64,000 nucleotides of DNA. Source: Alnus glutinosa. Taxonomy: Eukaryota; Streptophyta; Magnoliopsida; Fagales; Betulaceae. Each line of letters starts with the position of its first letter. The first letter of the stretch is position 1. The DNA lies in contig NC_084886.1 of NCBI RefSeq assembly GCF_958979055.1, positions 622,501-686,500 on the forward strand. Direction: 5' to 3'. Below are positions 1-11,234 of the stretch, piece by piece. The position numbers and the translations under genes are program-made. Under the pieces are notes generated by a model. It was not told the origin of the DNA. It made no database searches and was given only the letters and a program-made list of their open reading frames with translations.

Positions 1-942
1 ATATATTTACAATCCTTATATAATATTTGTACAATTTCAATAATTTTTTTAAAAAAGAATAAAAAATTTACTGTTGGATATGTAGGATTCGGGGTGCATT
101 TGAGATTGCAATTTCATAGATAAAAAATGCGATTTTAAATCAAATTCCAGAAAATGAACAGTTTGGAAATTGTGTTTTTAAAAAATTGCGATTTGAAAAC
201 GCAAAAAATTATTTTTTGAAATCGCAGGCAATTAGGTACTTTTTTGAAAACGTAGTATTTTAAAGGTTAACCCACAATTTTAAAGGTCAAACTACGATTT
301 TAAAAATTATTTTTTCAAATCTCACATTTTGAAATTGCAAATTCAAATGGACCATCACATGTAGGAAAATATATCCAATAATTAATTTCGAAAAAAGTTA
401 TACAAAAATTATAAACATATCATATCCTAATAACGTACGGCCAAATTCGAAATGTTCGCCTTCAAAAGTACAATATTATTAAAGATTTATAAAATATTCG
501 ACCTAGAACGTGCATGTTATTTTCAGTCTCAACTTCTAGGAAGTGTGGGAACACAATGATCACATTGACATATTGAATTCCTCTCTCCCTACCTCCTGTG
601 TGGACATCATAAAAAATAACTAAATCAAAAAAAAAAAAAAAAACACATTGACATATTGAGGCGACATACGCGCCGTTTGGAAAAGATCGCCTCAACCGAG
701 CACTTCTGTTACGAAATCTCTGAAGAAATGCTACGAAAAGCAATTATTGGGTTATAATCGCAACAGTTGTCGCCTCAACACCAGGCTGGGACTAGGGAGC
801 AAAAACCATTGGGTGCTTGAAGAACTTGGGAAATATCGGAAACAAAGTATTGAGATTTCGTATTTGTTCTGTTCCTCCTCTTGATCTTGTGAAAAATTGG
901 CTTTTGTTAACTTGTGACCTTAGAGCATTTGAAAGCTTCAAA
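1..942. other. Intergenic region and RARE1 upstream region
   Basis: No gene is visible in this stretch. It is AT-rich and holds one MITE copy (listed separately, about 91-353). The last ~150 bases before the PPR start codon are less AT-rich and presumably contain its promoter and leader, but I see no convincing TATA box. An A-run lies near 626-643. Confidence 0.5.
91..353. mobile_element. Tourist-like MITE, copy 1 (diverged)
   Basis: The block is built of repeated 'gattttaaa' and 'gaaattgca'-like motifs and matches the copy at 62614-62929 over nearly its whole length, with mismatches throughout. The ends are imperfect inverted repeats: the left end reads gcatttgagattgcaattt and the right end carries the complement of a similar sequence. 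It encodes nothing. Assignment to PIF/Harbinger (Tourist-like) rests on the better-preserved copy at 62.6 kb, which has TTA target duplications. Confidence 0.6.
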
Positions 943-3255
943 ATGTCTTCAATCAATGCCCAAAACCTTTTGCTACCTCCCCGTCATTCTCCAGTAGTAG
1001 GCGTAGCTCATGACAAAGTTCGGGCGGCAATAAGATCTACAAGTTTTGATGAAATCCCTTCATGGGTCTCTCTCAAATGCAACTCATCTACGATTAAAAG
1101 CCACCGAATCCAACAAGGCCAAGTTGAAAATTTACACTTGATTTCTTTATCAAAACAAGGGAAGCTCAAAGAAGTTGAGGAATTTCTTAAACGCATGGAT
1201 GAGGCCGGCGTTTCCGTTAGTCCCCACTCGTATAAAAGCCTCTTGGAAACATGTGGCAGGCTGCGAGCTATATCGGATGGCAGATTGATTCACGACCGGT
1301 TGCGAATAACGGTGAAGGACCCAACTGGATTTCTTGAGGATTACGTTCTTCGGATGTATTGTGACTGTGGGAGTTTCGTGGACGCACAGAAATTGTTTGA
1401 TGGAATGCTAGAGAGGAGTTTGGTCTCGTGGACTATAATTATCTCTGCTTACGCGAAGGAGGGGCTTTTGGACAAAGCTGTTCGGTTGTTCTCGCATATG
1501 CAGAGGTCAGTATCAGGAATTACACCGATCCCGTCTATCTATATTAGCCTCTTACGGTCCTTGAAAGATTCTTCTCTTTTAGAGCTTGGGAAACAGATAC
1601 ATTCTCATGCGATAAGAAATGGGTTCGGTTCTAATGTTCCGGTTATCACGGCAATTGTCAACATGTATGTTAAGTGTGGTTGGTTAGAGGGTGCCGAGCT
1701 TGTTTTTGATCGGATGCTTGAAAAAAATGCTGTGGCTTGGACTGGGTTGATGGTAGGGTACACCCAAGCTGAGAAACTGGAGGATGCCCTGGTATTGTTT
1801 GCTAAGATGGTCAAGGAAGGCATTCCCATGGATGAGTTCGTGTTCTCCATAATTCTCAAGGTGTGTGGTGTTCTGGAGTACTTGAACATGGGAAGGCAAA
1901 TTCATGGTTATAGTGTTAAACTTGGAATGGATTCTAATGTTTCAGTAGGAACTCCTCTTGTGGACCTTTACGTCAAATGTGGGAGTTTTGGATCTGCTTG
2001 CCAAGCGTTTGAGAGGATAACTGAACCGAATGATGTTTCATGGAGTTGTATAATCACTGGTTATTGCCAAATTGGTGAATTTGAGGAGTCTCTCAAGATT
2101 TTTAAATCTCTAAAGAGTAAAGGCGTGGTTTTAAATTCATTTGTATATACTAGCATTTTCCAAGCCTGCGCTGCACTTGCAGATTTAAATTTGGGTGCTC
2201 AAGCTCATGCTGATGCAATAAAAAGAGGGTTAGTTTCCTACCTATATGGAGAGAGTGCTATGATTACTATGTATTCAAGATGTGGGAGATTAGACTATGC
2301 GTACCGAGCCTTTGAATCACTAGACAAACCTGATACTGTTGCCTGGACTGCTATAATTTGTGGTTACGCTTATCATGGCAATGCCACTGAAGCTTTAAGG
2401 CTTTTCAATAGAATGCGGGACTGTGGTGTAAGACCAAATGCAGTTACATTTATAGGAATTTTAACCGCTTGCAGTCATTCCGGCTTGGTCACAGAGGGCA
2501 AGAACTACTTGGATTCGATGAAGGGTGAGTACGGTGTGGACCCAACTGTTGACCATTATGAGTGTATGGTCGATATATACTCTCGTGCCGGGCTACTAGA
2601 GGAGGCTCTTGAATTGATAAGGAGCATGGCTTTTGAAGCTGATGCAATGAGTTGGAAAATTTTATTGGGTGGGTGTAGGACCCATCAGAATCTTGAGCTT
2701 GGAAAGATTGCAGCAGAAAACCTGCTTCAGCTGGAACCAGACGATCCAGCCACTTATATTGTCATGTTTAACTTATATGCTTCATTTGGGAAATGGGAAG
2801 AAGCAGCTCATTTTAGAAGGATGATGGCCGAAAGGAACTTGAGAAAGGAAGTCAGTTGCAGTTGGATTACTGTCAAGGGTGAAGTGCATCGGTTTATTGT
2901 AGGTGATAGACACCATCCACAAGCAGAACAGATTTACTCAAAATTAAGGGAGTTCACTTCATCCACTGAGAATGATGAAAATGCCCTTCTAACTGAAGAG
3001 GATGTCTCCTCTGTATTGCCTGAACGGAAAGCACAGCTTCTTGACCATAGTGAGAGACTTGCTATAGCATTTGGGCTCATATCCACATCAAGTAACGTTC
3101 CAATTCGGGTTTTTAAGAACCTCCGGGCGTGCAAAGACTGTCATGATTTTGCAAAGCAAGTGTCCTTGGCAACGGGACGCCAAATTATTGTGAGAGATTC
3201 CAACAGATTCCATCACTTCAAGTTAGGGGAGTGTTCTTGCAATGATTACTGGTGA
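943..3255 (+). CDS. RARE1: DYW-type PPR protein, RARE1 (accD RNA-editing factor) orthologue
   Basis: Intronless gene for a 770-residue pentatricopeptide repeat protein of the PLS-DYW class. Family knowledge: Arabidopsis RARE1 (At5g13270, about 752 residues) is imported into chloroplasts and is required for C-to-U editing of the accD transcript. Seen here: an N-terminus with transit-peptide character, the family-specific stretch QGQVENLHLISLSKQGKL, about a dozen tandem PPR units (for example NMYVKCGWLEGAELVFDRM), then E, E+ and DYW domains. The DYW deaminase signature is complete: HSE with His at about residue 702, CKDCH at about 730-734, and the terminal Asp-Tyr-Trp. The frame stays open upstream to 817, but only through a TTG; 943 is the first in-frame ATG and gives a length close to the family. 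Orthology rests on remembered sequence similarity along the whole protein. Nothing suggests damage. Confidence 0.93.
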   Translation: MSSINAQNLLLPPRHSPVVGVAHDKVRAAIRSTSFDEIPSWVSLKCNSSTIKSHRIQQGQVENLHLISLSKQGKLKEVEEFLKRMDEAGVSVSPHSYKSLLETCGRLRAISDGRLIHDRLRITVKDPTGFLEDYVLRMYCDCGSFVDAQKLFDGMLERSLVSWTIIISAYAKEGLLDKAVRLFSHMQRSVSGITPIPSIYISLLRSLKDSSLLELGKQIHSHAIRNGFGSNVPVITAIVNMYVKCGWLEGAELVFDRMLEKNAVAWTGLMVGYTQAEKLEDALVLFAKMVKEGIPMDEFVFSIILKVCGVLEYLNMGRQIHGYSVKLGMDSNVSVGTPLVDLYVKCGSFGSACQAFERITEPNDVSWSCIITGYCQIGEFEESLKIFKSLKSKGVVLNSFVYTSIFQACAALADLNLGAQAHADAIKRGLVSYLYGESAMITMYSRCGRLDYAYRAFESLDKPDTVAWTAIICGYAYHGNATEALRLFNRMRDCGVRPNAVTFIGILTACSHSGLVTEGKNYLDSMKGEYGVDPTVDHYECMVDIYSRAGLLEEALELIRSMAFEADAMSWKILLGGCRTHQNLELGKIAAENLLQLEPDDPATYIVMFNLYASFGKWEEAAHFRRMMAERNLRKEVSCSWITVKGEVHRFIVGDRHHPQAEQIYSKLREFTSSTENDENALLTEEDVSSVLPERKAQLLDHSERLAIAFGLISTSSNVPIRVFKNLRACKDCHDFAKQVSLATGRQIIVRDSNRFHHFKLGECSCNDYW

Positions 3256-5340
3256 CGTGTAAACTCAATTACTCATATTTTTACATGAAAATACCAAGTC
3301 ATTTAACTATTTTTGCTATTAAATCCTCACACATTTTTGGGGTTGTATTTATTTCTACAAATTTTTTGACGCCATCGGACAAGAACCAAGTCATCAACCT
3401 CATGCATGGATCATCAAACAATTGGTATAGATTCAGCAAAACCAGCAGCGCAAGAGCACAAGGTTTTTCCCTTGATGCGAGTGGTGGGATCTGTGTGCTA
3501 GCCGCCGCCGTATTCACGTGCACGCTTGGTCACCATTCAGTGTGTTTCTTGCTCCATTAAGAGGAATCGACACTCGCCTTCGAGTGCGTGACGGAATCAA
3601 TCGGGTTCACGATATTGTGGGCTAATGCACTTGCGAGTGATTACAGAGATAAACTTAAATATATTTTAGTAGCATTAAAGTACAAGTGGGCAGTGGAAAA
3701 GGTAGGGATGCTGAGCTCGTGTCTGTGTGCATGAAGATGTCCAGATTTTGTGTATGATTGCACACCAAGAGAACAATTTCATTGGCAGAGTGACTATCAC
3801 TCCAATTTACATGTTTGGTAAGTCGCAAATTCAGTTTAATATAAAAATAAAATAAAATAAATAATACAAGTTGTTCATTAAACAAAGGTTTGCTTTTGGT
3901 TCATAACCAAACAAAAGAGAGCACCTTTTGCATTTTGAATCGAGGCTTGAAAATTCAGGCTGCTAGATTCTAGAATACATGCTACGACGGAAACAGTGGG
4001 CAAGGAAAGAAAAGGTTCTCTGGACATGTGTCGGCATCAAACCAGCCATGGCATATCCATCCCACGTAAGAATATCTCGTGTGTATCCAATAATCGCTAT
4101 TTAAAAAACAAAACAAAACTTGCAATCCAAATTCGCCCTCTAAAAGGCTAAAACCGAGAAAAAGTGGTGATAGAGATTCTCCAAAATGGATAAGCATTAA
4201 GGTGTAATGTGCTCATGCGCAAAGCCATTTGGGTTTTATCTTGTTCGAGCAGATGTTTGGACAATTTGAATACCTAAGCTTCACTTTGTTTAGGTTACTC
4301 GAACACCTGTTCGAATAGAGTAAAACATAAATATCATCTCACATAAGAGTAGTGATTCGATTCGTGTTCACGTATTGAGGCATGTGTATAATATATATAG
4401 GTCAACCTTAACTAAACTTATTTAATTAAACGGGTCATACCCCTAAATCCTAACTCACTAATTTTGTATTGGATTCGAGTTTGTAGGTTGTATAAAAAAT
4501 TGTCAACCCTAAATGTTATGTGTCGGGTCATGGTTATGTCGAGGCATCGATATGAGACTATATCGATAAATTATAACCCATCTCATTTAATTAAATGGGT
4601 CAAATCGTTCAACCTTAACTTGTTAATTTTGTATCGAGTCTGTGAGTTGTGTAAAAAATTGACAGTCTTAAATGTCGTGTGTTGAGTCTTGGTCATGTCG
4701 AGATATGAGTAAGACTATATTGGTTAATTTTAACTTAATCTATTTAATTAAACGGGTCAAACATTTCTCACTAATTTTCGTATTGTGTTCGGATCGTGTT
4801 AAGACATTAGTATAAGATTATATTAACTAACTATAATTAATAATTTAATTAAATAAATTAGATCACTCAACACTATCTCTTTAATTTCATTCGGGGTGTG
4901 TATAAAATTATCTAACATTTTTTATGTAGACTGTCCAGCACATTACACCCCATCTGAATCGGTTCAAAACCAGAAATTCATATAAAAAATTTACAAAGTA
5001 TCTCAAAAAGTAGATATTTAGAATATATTTAATGAAGTTGGGATCCACTAAAGTCTAAAGCTGCTTTGGGCCCAATATTTATTTTCCACAAAGAAAAAGC
5101 AGATCCCCAGTCCAGTGATTGCGTCATTTATATCCTATAGAGATCAGAATCCAACTGATCGAATTAGAGAAATAGTGTAAATAAATAGACAAAAAAATTG
5201 AAAGAAACAAGAGTAAACTTGTGGCGGATGGGGATGGTATTAAGTTGGCGCCAAAGAACAAGCTCGGGTATTTGGTCCTTTCGGAAATTGGGATGGATAA
5301 ATCTTATCCGCTTCTACGGCTACTGATGTCTCACCTAGTG
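3256..5340. other. Intergenic region between RARE1 and NXD1
   Basis: No coding signal. The first part will include the RARE1 3' UTR. The stretch 4395-4935 is a degenerate tandem repeat (separate entry). The bases just before 5340 should hold the NXD1 promoter. Short open frames here lack codon structure or family resemblance. Confidence 0.6.
4395..4935. repeat. Degenerate ~160-bp tandem repeat
   Basis: The motif tttaattaaa followed by gggtca recurs at about 4421, 4586 and 4743, giving spacings of about 165 and 157 bases. Between these, each unit repeats the order 'aaccttaact', 'taattttgtat(t/c)g', 'gttgt(a/g)taaaaaattg' and 'gtcatg'. A further decayed unit with tttaattaaat lies near 4848. 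Units are clearly diverged from each other, so this is an old array or a tandem part of a lost element. Confidence 0.6.
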
Positions 5341-6350
5341 TGAACTAACTACCCAACCAAGATCCTTTGTCGGTGTCTCTTCCCCTCCTTAAATTCCCTT
5401 ACCTTTTTTCAGTTCACTCCCTCTCAAACTCGCTCTCTGTCAATATTTTCACGCAATTCTTTTCTGGGTCTCATTTTTGTTCTTTGAATTCTAGCGAAGA
5501 CATTCTTGTTTCTGTGAAACTTAAGCGGAGTTTTGTTGGGTGCAGTCGTGGCTTTGTTGTGTTCATTTTTTGAAGGTGGGTTTTGCTAATCTCTGCTTCT
5601 GTTTCAACATGAACTGGTTCAATTCTACTTATGTCACTCATGCATGTTCTAATTTGGACTTTGTGATCTCTGTTGTCTTGTGATGGTCATTGGAATGTTG
5701 TTGTTCTTCTTCTCCTTCATTTTTGTCGTGCTTATGTTGAAGACTTGAAGCGTTCAGACTTGGCTGAATTCTGTATGTGAGTACGTCTGAAATTGTCAGA
5801 ACAAATCGAATGCACGATTCCTTGATTTTCCTGGAACCCTTTTATGTAATTGTAGCCTGTGACTCAGAGACCCAGAAGCCAATTCCTTTGAAGGTGAACA
5901 TGGAAATTATCAAATCCAAGCTTGTCTGTTTTTATGTCGACCCAAAACCTGAATTTTCTAAAAGCCTTTAAATTGGGTGTTAGGAACGTCTTGGTTGCTA
6001 GATGACAGCCTAAAGATCACATTTACAGAGTCATGTATATGGCTGCTGGTTTCTCTAGGAGCTCTCTGTAGTCTGTATTGCAAATGGCAACTCTATAGGG
6101 CAGTTCGGCCCAATGTGTTTCTGCTGATGTTACATATGGAATATTTACCAAAAAAAAAGAAAGGAAGAAAATAGATGGTATTCCATACATATGGAGTATC
6201 TCTTCTCATAAAATATTAAGCGTACCTTTTCTTCTTTTTGTTTTGGTTTTTACTAGGCATCCTGTGGATGGAGAGCAAGTCACTTGAATTTGCTATGTTC
6301 TGAGTTTGCTTTCTGAGAATTTCGTTTCTTCAAAGTATTTATCTGAGGCC
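5340..6350 (+). other. NXD1 5' leader with a probable 5'-UTR intron
   Basis: A pyrimidine-rich stretch begins near 5360 and is followed by a good donor (tgaag|gtggg at 5575/5576) and an acceptor after a T-rich tract (tactag|gcat at 6256/6257). This fits a leader exon of roughly 5340-5575, an intron 5576-6256 and a second leader segment 6257-6350 joined to the first coding exon. Short ATG-initiated frames fall inside the presumed intron and would be removed. This is inference from splice consensus only. Confidence 0.5.
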
Positions 6351-9149
6351 ATGGACGTTGGAGAAACTAAATGTTCCAAAGGCTACGGCAAGGCCCCGTG
6401 GATATTTAAAGGCAGGCAAGTGTCCAACCCTTTGGTTATTTATTTATTTAAATTCCCATTATCTGGTTGATATTGTTCTTCTTATTTCTTGAACAACAAA
6501 AATCAATTTCCTTAATAATCCGGTTTCTTCTCAGTGCCTTGTACCAGCTCCATCTTGTGAAAGCAGAAACTGCTCGAGCTTGCATCCCGAAAGAGTTTAA
6601 ATTAGTTGAAGCTTTTGGGTACTAATATTTATTACCACTGTTGTTTTTATGTGAGGGCATAACATATATTAGTGGGAGCACTGTATAAATGATGACATAA
6701 ACCACCTAATAACACCTACACCAGCTAATATGGAAATGGTTGCTCCAACTATTCTTCTCCTGTAAAGGATAGGTGTGATTTCAGACTTTAGGAATTTCAT
6801 TTTGCATAAGACAAATTCTGAATTTACACTTTGCAGGTACACTCTTGGTGGCTTCTTTCTTGCCAGCTATGATGACAGTCCAGCTGGAGTCTTCGATGAG
6901 GTTCTATATTATTATTGCTTTAGGAAGTTGCTGATTCAGTTTTTGAAAATTGAGATCATTAATAAGAGTAATCCTGTGGCAGGAAATGGTAAACTTTCCA
7001 ATGTTTGCTCCAGGAAAATATGTAAAAGAAAAGAATTTATCTTTAACTTATCAAAAAAGAAAAGAAAGAATTTATCTTTAACTTAATTCATTTAGTCCCT
7101 AACATATAACAGTGTGCATATTTTTTTACCAGCTCGTGGTGATTGCGGGGCTTGTATGGAACCGACCAACATCTTGCGCGTATGTTTCCATCCAAATCTT
7201 ACTTTATAATAAGAAAACATAATTATCATTTCATAGAAGTGATTGACCTTCTTCCTTTTTAGGTAGGCACACCCTATGGCCAAGCACACTGACATCCTAA
7301 ACCCATGCGTGTCCTAGAATTTGATCTTGGGACCTCAAGTTTGAGTATTATGTTAACTGACACTGAAACCAAAGGCCTTTCACGAAATACACCATTAATT
7401 GGTCTGTTAGTGAAGTATCTTGTTGAAAGATTTTCCTAGTCTGGCAGAACAACCCAGAAACAATTGAAATAAGGCTTTCTGCTCACATATAGCACCTGAT
7501 TTTCTTTTTTAGTTGGCCTGAAAGCTAGCAAAATTTGCTTGACTTTTCCAAATTGAGCTGATTTCTACCACTGAAGGCTGGTTTTTTGAATGTGAGACAC
7601 TTATATTGGACTACTCAACTTTGCAACTTGAATGTGCCATTGATTCTATATACGTACTAGCAGGGGAATCATTGTCTATACTATGTACAGTCGTGTTTGC
7701 CATTGTATGATAGAAACAATTGAAATAAGGCTTTCTGCTCACATATAGCACCTGATTTTCTTTTTAGTTGGCCTGAAAGCTACGCTTAGAGATTTCATCC
7801 AATTCATAATTTAACCATGCCTCAGAACAGAATTCAAATTTGTAGCAGAAAAAGTTGGTTGTTTGTACACTATACCATCAGAGGTTGTTTACTTGAAAGT
7901 GAGCATTCTTAACTTTGGCTTTTGTCAGCAGATGGGCAGCTAAGGTGCTTGTGAACAGCAATAAGGCTTGTGATCATGGAAGAAAGGTGGGAGCAAGGTT
8001 GCAGACTTCTTCTTAGTCCAACTTTAAGATCCTTAAATTTTTTTTATTTTTTTTATAAAAGTAAATTTAGTTTTATTTAAAGGGTAAGACGCCCTTAAGT
8101 ACACTGAAAGTATATAAAAGGAAACATCTAATTAGGAATAGAAAAACTAATAAGGAAATTAGCAAAGCTAATTGACAGTGGGGACAAAAAAGCCACCGTC
8201 CAAAGATACAGCATATGAAAAAACGAAGCTAAAATATCCTCCATGAAACTCTTCAAATCCTCAACCTCCCTTTACAACAATATTGCACTGTTAAGATATT
8301 GTAGATGATGTTGGCTGTATACATTCAATGACGTAAAATTTGAAAAGAAATGCTTTCAGAACAATCACATGCTTCTTGAAGCAAAAAAGAAGCATGTTAT
8401 GGCCCTTCCAGATGGAAATTGATGAATTTCTTTTCTTTTTCTTTTTCTTTTATTAGCCACCTTCTGATATAGGGTAGCACACTCCACAACATTCCCTCCT
8501 CCCCTAGTCATGTGGTGACCACAATTTGAGATCATGTTACATAATAGCATGGAAGTTACTTTGACACTAAAAAAGTCACATTCTTTTTTTAATTTCCATC
8601 CATAAATCTGTGGTCTTCTTTTGCATTTTTGCCCCCTTGCAGGAAGTAGGGCTTCCAAGTCAGCTTGCCAGGATTTCAAAGGTAGGACCTGGGCCTTGTA
8701 CTTTGCTATTGCCTTTATGATACTTAAATATTCAAAATTAGAACCTTGGTCCTTTTGTGTAATATTCAAGGTAAATGCATATATGCTTTCCCTGTTATAT
8801 ATGCATATGGGCATTCATAAAAAAAAATCAACAATTAATTTGTATCTTGTACTTAATGCGATGTCTGTTCAAAGCAGAGAATCACAGCAATCACAAGGCA
8901 ACCAAAGAGTAAAGACATTGGATTTTTAGACGTGATTGGTATGGGTACTACTTTCAGTAGTCGGAGGGATCGTATGAATGTTCAAGAGACCGAAATCAAA
9001 GGTCTTGATACAAAAGATACCTGCAATATCAACCTTACAACTATTGGTGAGTTGGTTAAATTGATGTCATTGAGTACTGCTGGCTACTGTAATAGTTAAC
9101 ATTGATCCTTTATCTTTTAGTATAGTATGGCATTTTTTGATAGGAAAAC

Positions 9150-9209
<60 letters not shown>

Positions 9210-11090
9210 TTTAAAAAAAAAAAAAAAAACCTTCTTGTAATTTTTACACATTTACAATTTGGGGGCTCTGATATTCGAGTTTATTTTCGTAGTTCATTTA
9301 TGTTCCATATAAGATGGATTACTTCCTAATCTACATCTTTGTAAAGCCCCTTATTTTCTCTTTTACTTTTTCTGTGGCTGCCTAACTTACTTGAATGTGG
9401 CATAAAATAGGGAAGTATAATCTGAGAAAAAGTCCATAATTAACATGATCATAGAGGAGAGAGGATGTATCATTGATTGTAATGTGGGGCTTAGACATAT
9501 TGCTCACCCTCACCTGACATAATTAACAGTCATCACACCAGAACTCACCCTCACCTCCATACTCACCAATGGAATACTACATTTCTTCAAGACCCTTTGA
9601 TACCTCCATTTCTTTTCTCTATAAATGCTACATGCACTCCCAAATGCACAGTCTCTGACGTGGCAGAAAAAAAATCACCATTAGATTTTGAATTCAATGG
9701 TAATTTTCGCTACCACGCCAGAGAGTGTGCACTTGGAATGCATGTATCATTTCTCTTTCCTGATTACCATCTAATGGATTATTTGAAATTTCCAGCTTTT
9801 TATAAAATTCATTGTGTATATAGATGGAATTTTGACTTCCCAACCTGGTATCTCTCCTCTTGAAGTTGAGCTACTTCGGCTGGAGTCGTGAGATCTTTCC
9901 AGTGGACTATATGAAAACATGGATAGCTAGGCCTCCTGAGGAACTGTATTACGGGCTTCTTAGTTGCTTCCTCATGCTAGCAAGCTTCTATAGTCTTTGT
10001 TGGTTCTTTTGGCTTACATATGCTCCACCATGGGCTTGCTTCTGTCCAGCTTTTAGGTTTGTCCGCTTTGTAACCTTTGCCCGGGAAGCAGGCTTAGTTA
10101 GGTGGGAAGAAGTTAAACGATCACTATGATTGGACATTGGTCAATCACTCTTTCCTTGCAGTCAGGCAACTGCTTTCTTGTCAGCAATTTCGGCCTCTCC
10201 CTGGGACAAGCTTACCTAACCTATTACTTATGTTCTTCCTTTTGTTGGCTAGATGCCTTCTCCTCGTCCTCTGTCTTCCTCATCTAAAACAATGTGTTGC
10301 ACCTCGAAGGAGATATCACATTCCTTATTTATCTCTTAAAATTATCCTCATTCATACTTGTCAATGATTTTGTCATTATTTTTCTTGGTCACGAGCTTGG
10401 TGATGGCAGTGCCTGCATCTAATTACAAGTGGAAGGGGCCAGCCATCAAAATGTCTCTTCCAAGTTATAGGTAAGTTTTGCCAAGGGATTTGTTCTAGGA
10501 GTTGTTTCAGAAATTTTAGTTGAGATTTTATTGTAGGTGCCCCTACTTCGTGACAGCTAATATTTTTGTGGTGTGAAATTGCAGCGGCCGAACCAAGCAT
10601 AATCCCAACCTTCTCAAGTATTCTTGCCAGATTGAGTGCAGGTTCTTTTTTCCCCTTTGATCTCCAAGTCACTCTTTTGTGCTCGTCATGCATCACTATG
10701 TTAAGTTAATATTCATGTCTTATATGAAAAACCCACCAAAATTAACTCAAAACTAATTTTTGGTTGAATAAGTTACTATTCATGATTTTGATATAAATGC
10801 TTGCATATTGTGGTTGCTTCCTGACTAATGTCTGATATAGGGTGCGAGCAGTGCAGCCAGCTGAAGTATCAAGACTACTTCCTAAACTCAATAATGACAC
10901 AGAAGGCGGTTATTCAGTACAACGTAGTTACAATGTCGTGGAGTCTACATCTGAGGAACACATAGATAATGGAGAAAACATCAGCATGTCTGTCATGTTG
11001 TCAAAACCCATATTGGCTTTGGAGTTCAGTTGTTTGAAAATGAAGGTCGAAGCTCCCATTGTAGTTTCCCCTTGCTCTACAAATTCTTAG
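6351..11090 (+). CDS. NXD1: NXD1, neoxanthin-deficient 1 protein
   Basis: Ten coding exons: 6351-6415, 6535-6618, 6837-6900, 7133-7179, 7932-7986, 8643-8681, 8878-9046, 10410-10470, 10585-10641 and 10841-11090. They total 891 bases, giving 296 residues, close to the tomato and Arabidopsis (At1g28100) proteins. Family knowledge: NXD1 is required for neoxanthin accumulation; it resembles acetoacetate decarboxylase-like folds and its biochemical role is unsettled. Seen: the conserved opening GYGKAPWIFKGSALYQLHLV, then FGYTLGGFFLASYDDSPAGV, FDELVVIAGLVWNRPTSCAW, HGRKEVGLPSQLARISK, GPAIKMSLPSYSG, NPNLLKYSCQIECRVR, and a C-terminus with MLSKPILALEF. Intron 1 (6416-6534) must use a GC donor (AG|GCAAGT) to keep the frame. 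Intron 5 carries a LINE fragment and intron 7 a TA microsatellite. The start is the first ATG before the conserved region. Confidence 0.93.
7262..7385 (-). mobile_element. Degraded tRNA-type SINE head (in NXD1 intron 4)
   Basis: Read on the minus strand, the block resembles a tRNA-derived SINE head: an A-box-like segment (gtgtcagttaacataatac) is followed about 30 bases later by a B-box-like segment (agatcaaattc). Both boxes are decayed and there is no clear poly(A) tail or target duplication. Its resemblance to the better element at 46.3 kb is the main support. Confidence 0.3.
7456..7782 (+). repeat. Direct duplication of ~71 bp within NXD1 intron 4
   Basis: Two nearly identical copies at 7456-7527 and 7712-7782 both begin agaaacaattgaaataaggc and end ggcctgaaagcta. 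They differ by the length of one T run. The copies are 256 bases apart start to start, and the DNA between them is not repeated. The near-identity implies a recent local duplication. No function is apparent. Confidence 0.9.
8038..8262 (-). mobile_element. 5'-truncated LINE 3'-end fragment in NXD1 intron 5
   Basis: This stretch aligns with the 3' end of the LINE at 27848-29294: both share 'gtaag(a/g)cgcc', 'agtacactg', 'aaaaggaaaca(t/c)ctaa' and 'tcctcca' in the same order. A T-rich end at 8038-8060 is the reverse complement of the poly(A) tail. Only about 225 bases of the 3' end remain. The short direct repeat ttaagat on both sides may be the target duplication, but that is weak. Confidence 0.7.
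9153..9229. repeat. (TA)n microsatellite with T and A runs in NXD1 intron 7
   Basis: About 24 TA units (9153-9200) are followed directly by a run of 12 T and 17 A. The block could fold back on itself. It lies in the longest NXD1 coding-region intron (9047-10409) and is likely length-polymorphic. Confidence 0.95.
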
Positions 11091-11181
11091 GAGCGTAAGT
11101 ATTGCAGAAATTCTTTCATAGTGCTGTAGTACTGTACAAGAATATGAATGAATGAAGTTCATTTCCCTAAATTGCCTCCAC

Positions 11182-11197
11182 ACCCCCTTTTTCTTTT

Positions 11198-11234
<37 letters not shown>

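Noticed and set aside
817-942. N-terminal extension of the RARE1 frame back to 817
   Set aside because: The frame is open but starts with TTG and has no ATG before 943; the 770-residue form beginning at 943 matches the family length and has a plausible transit peptide.
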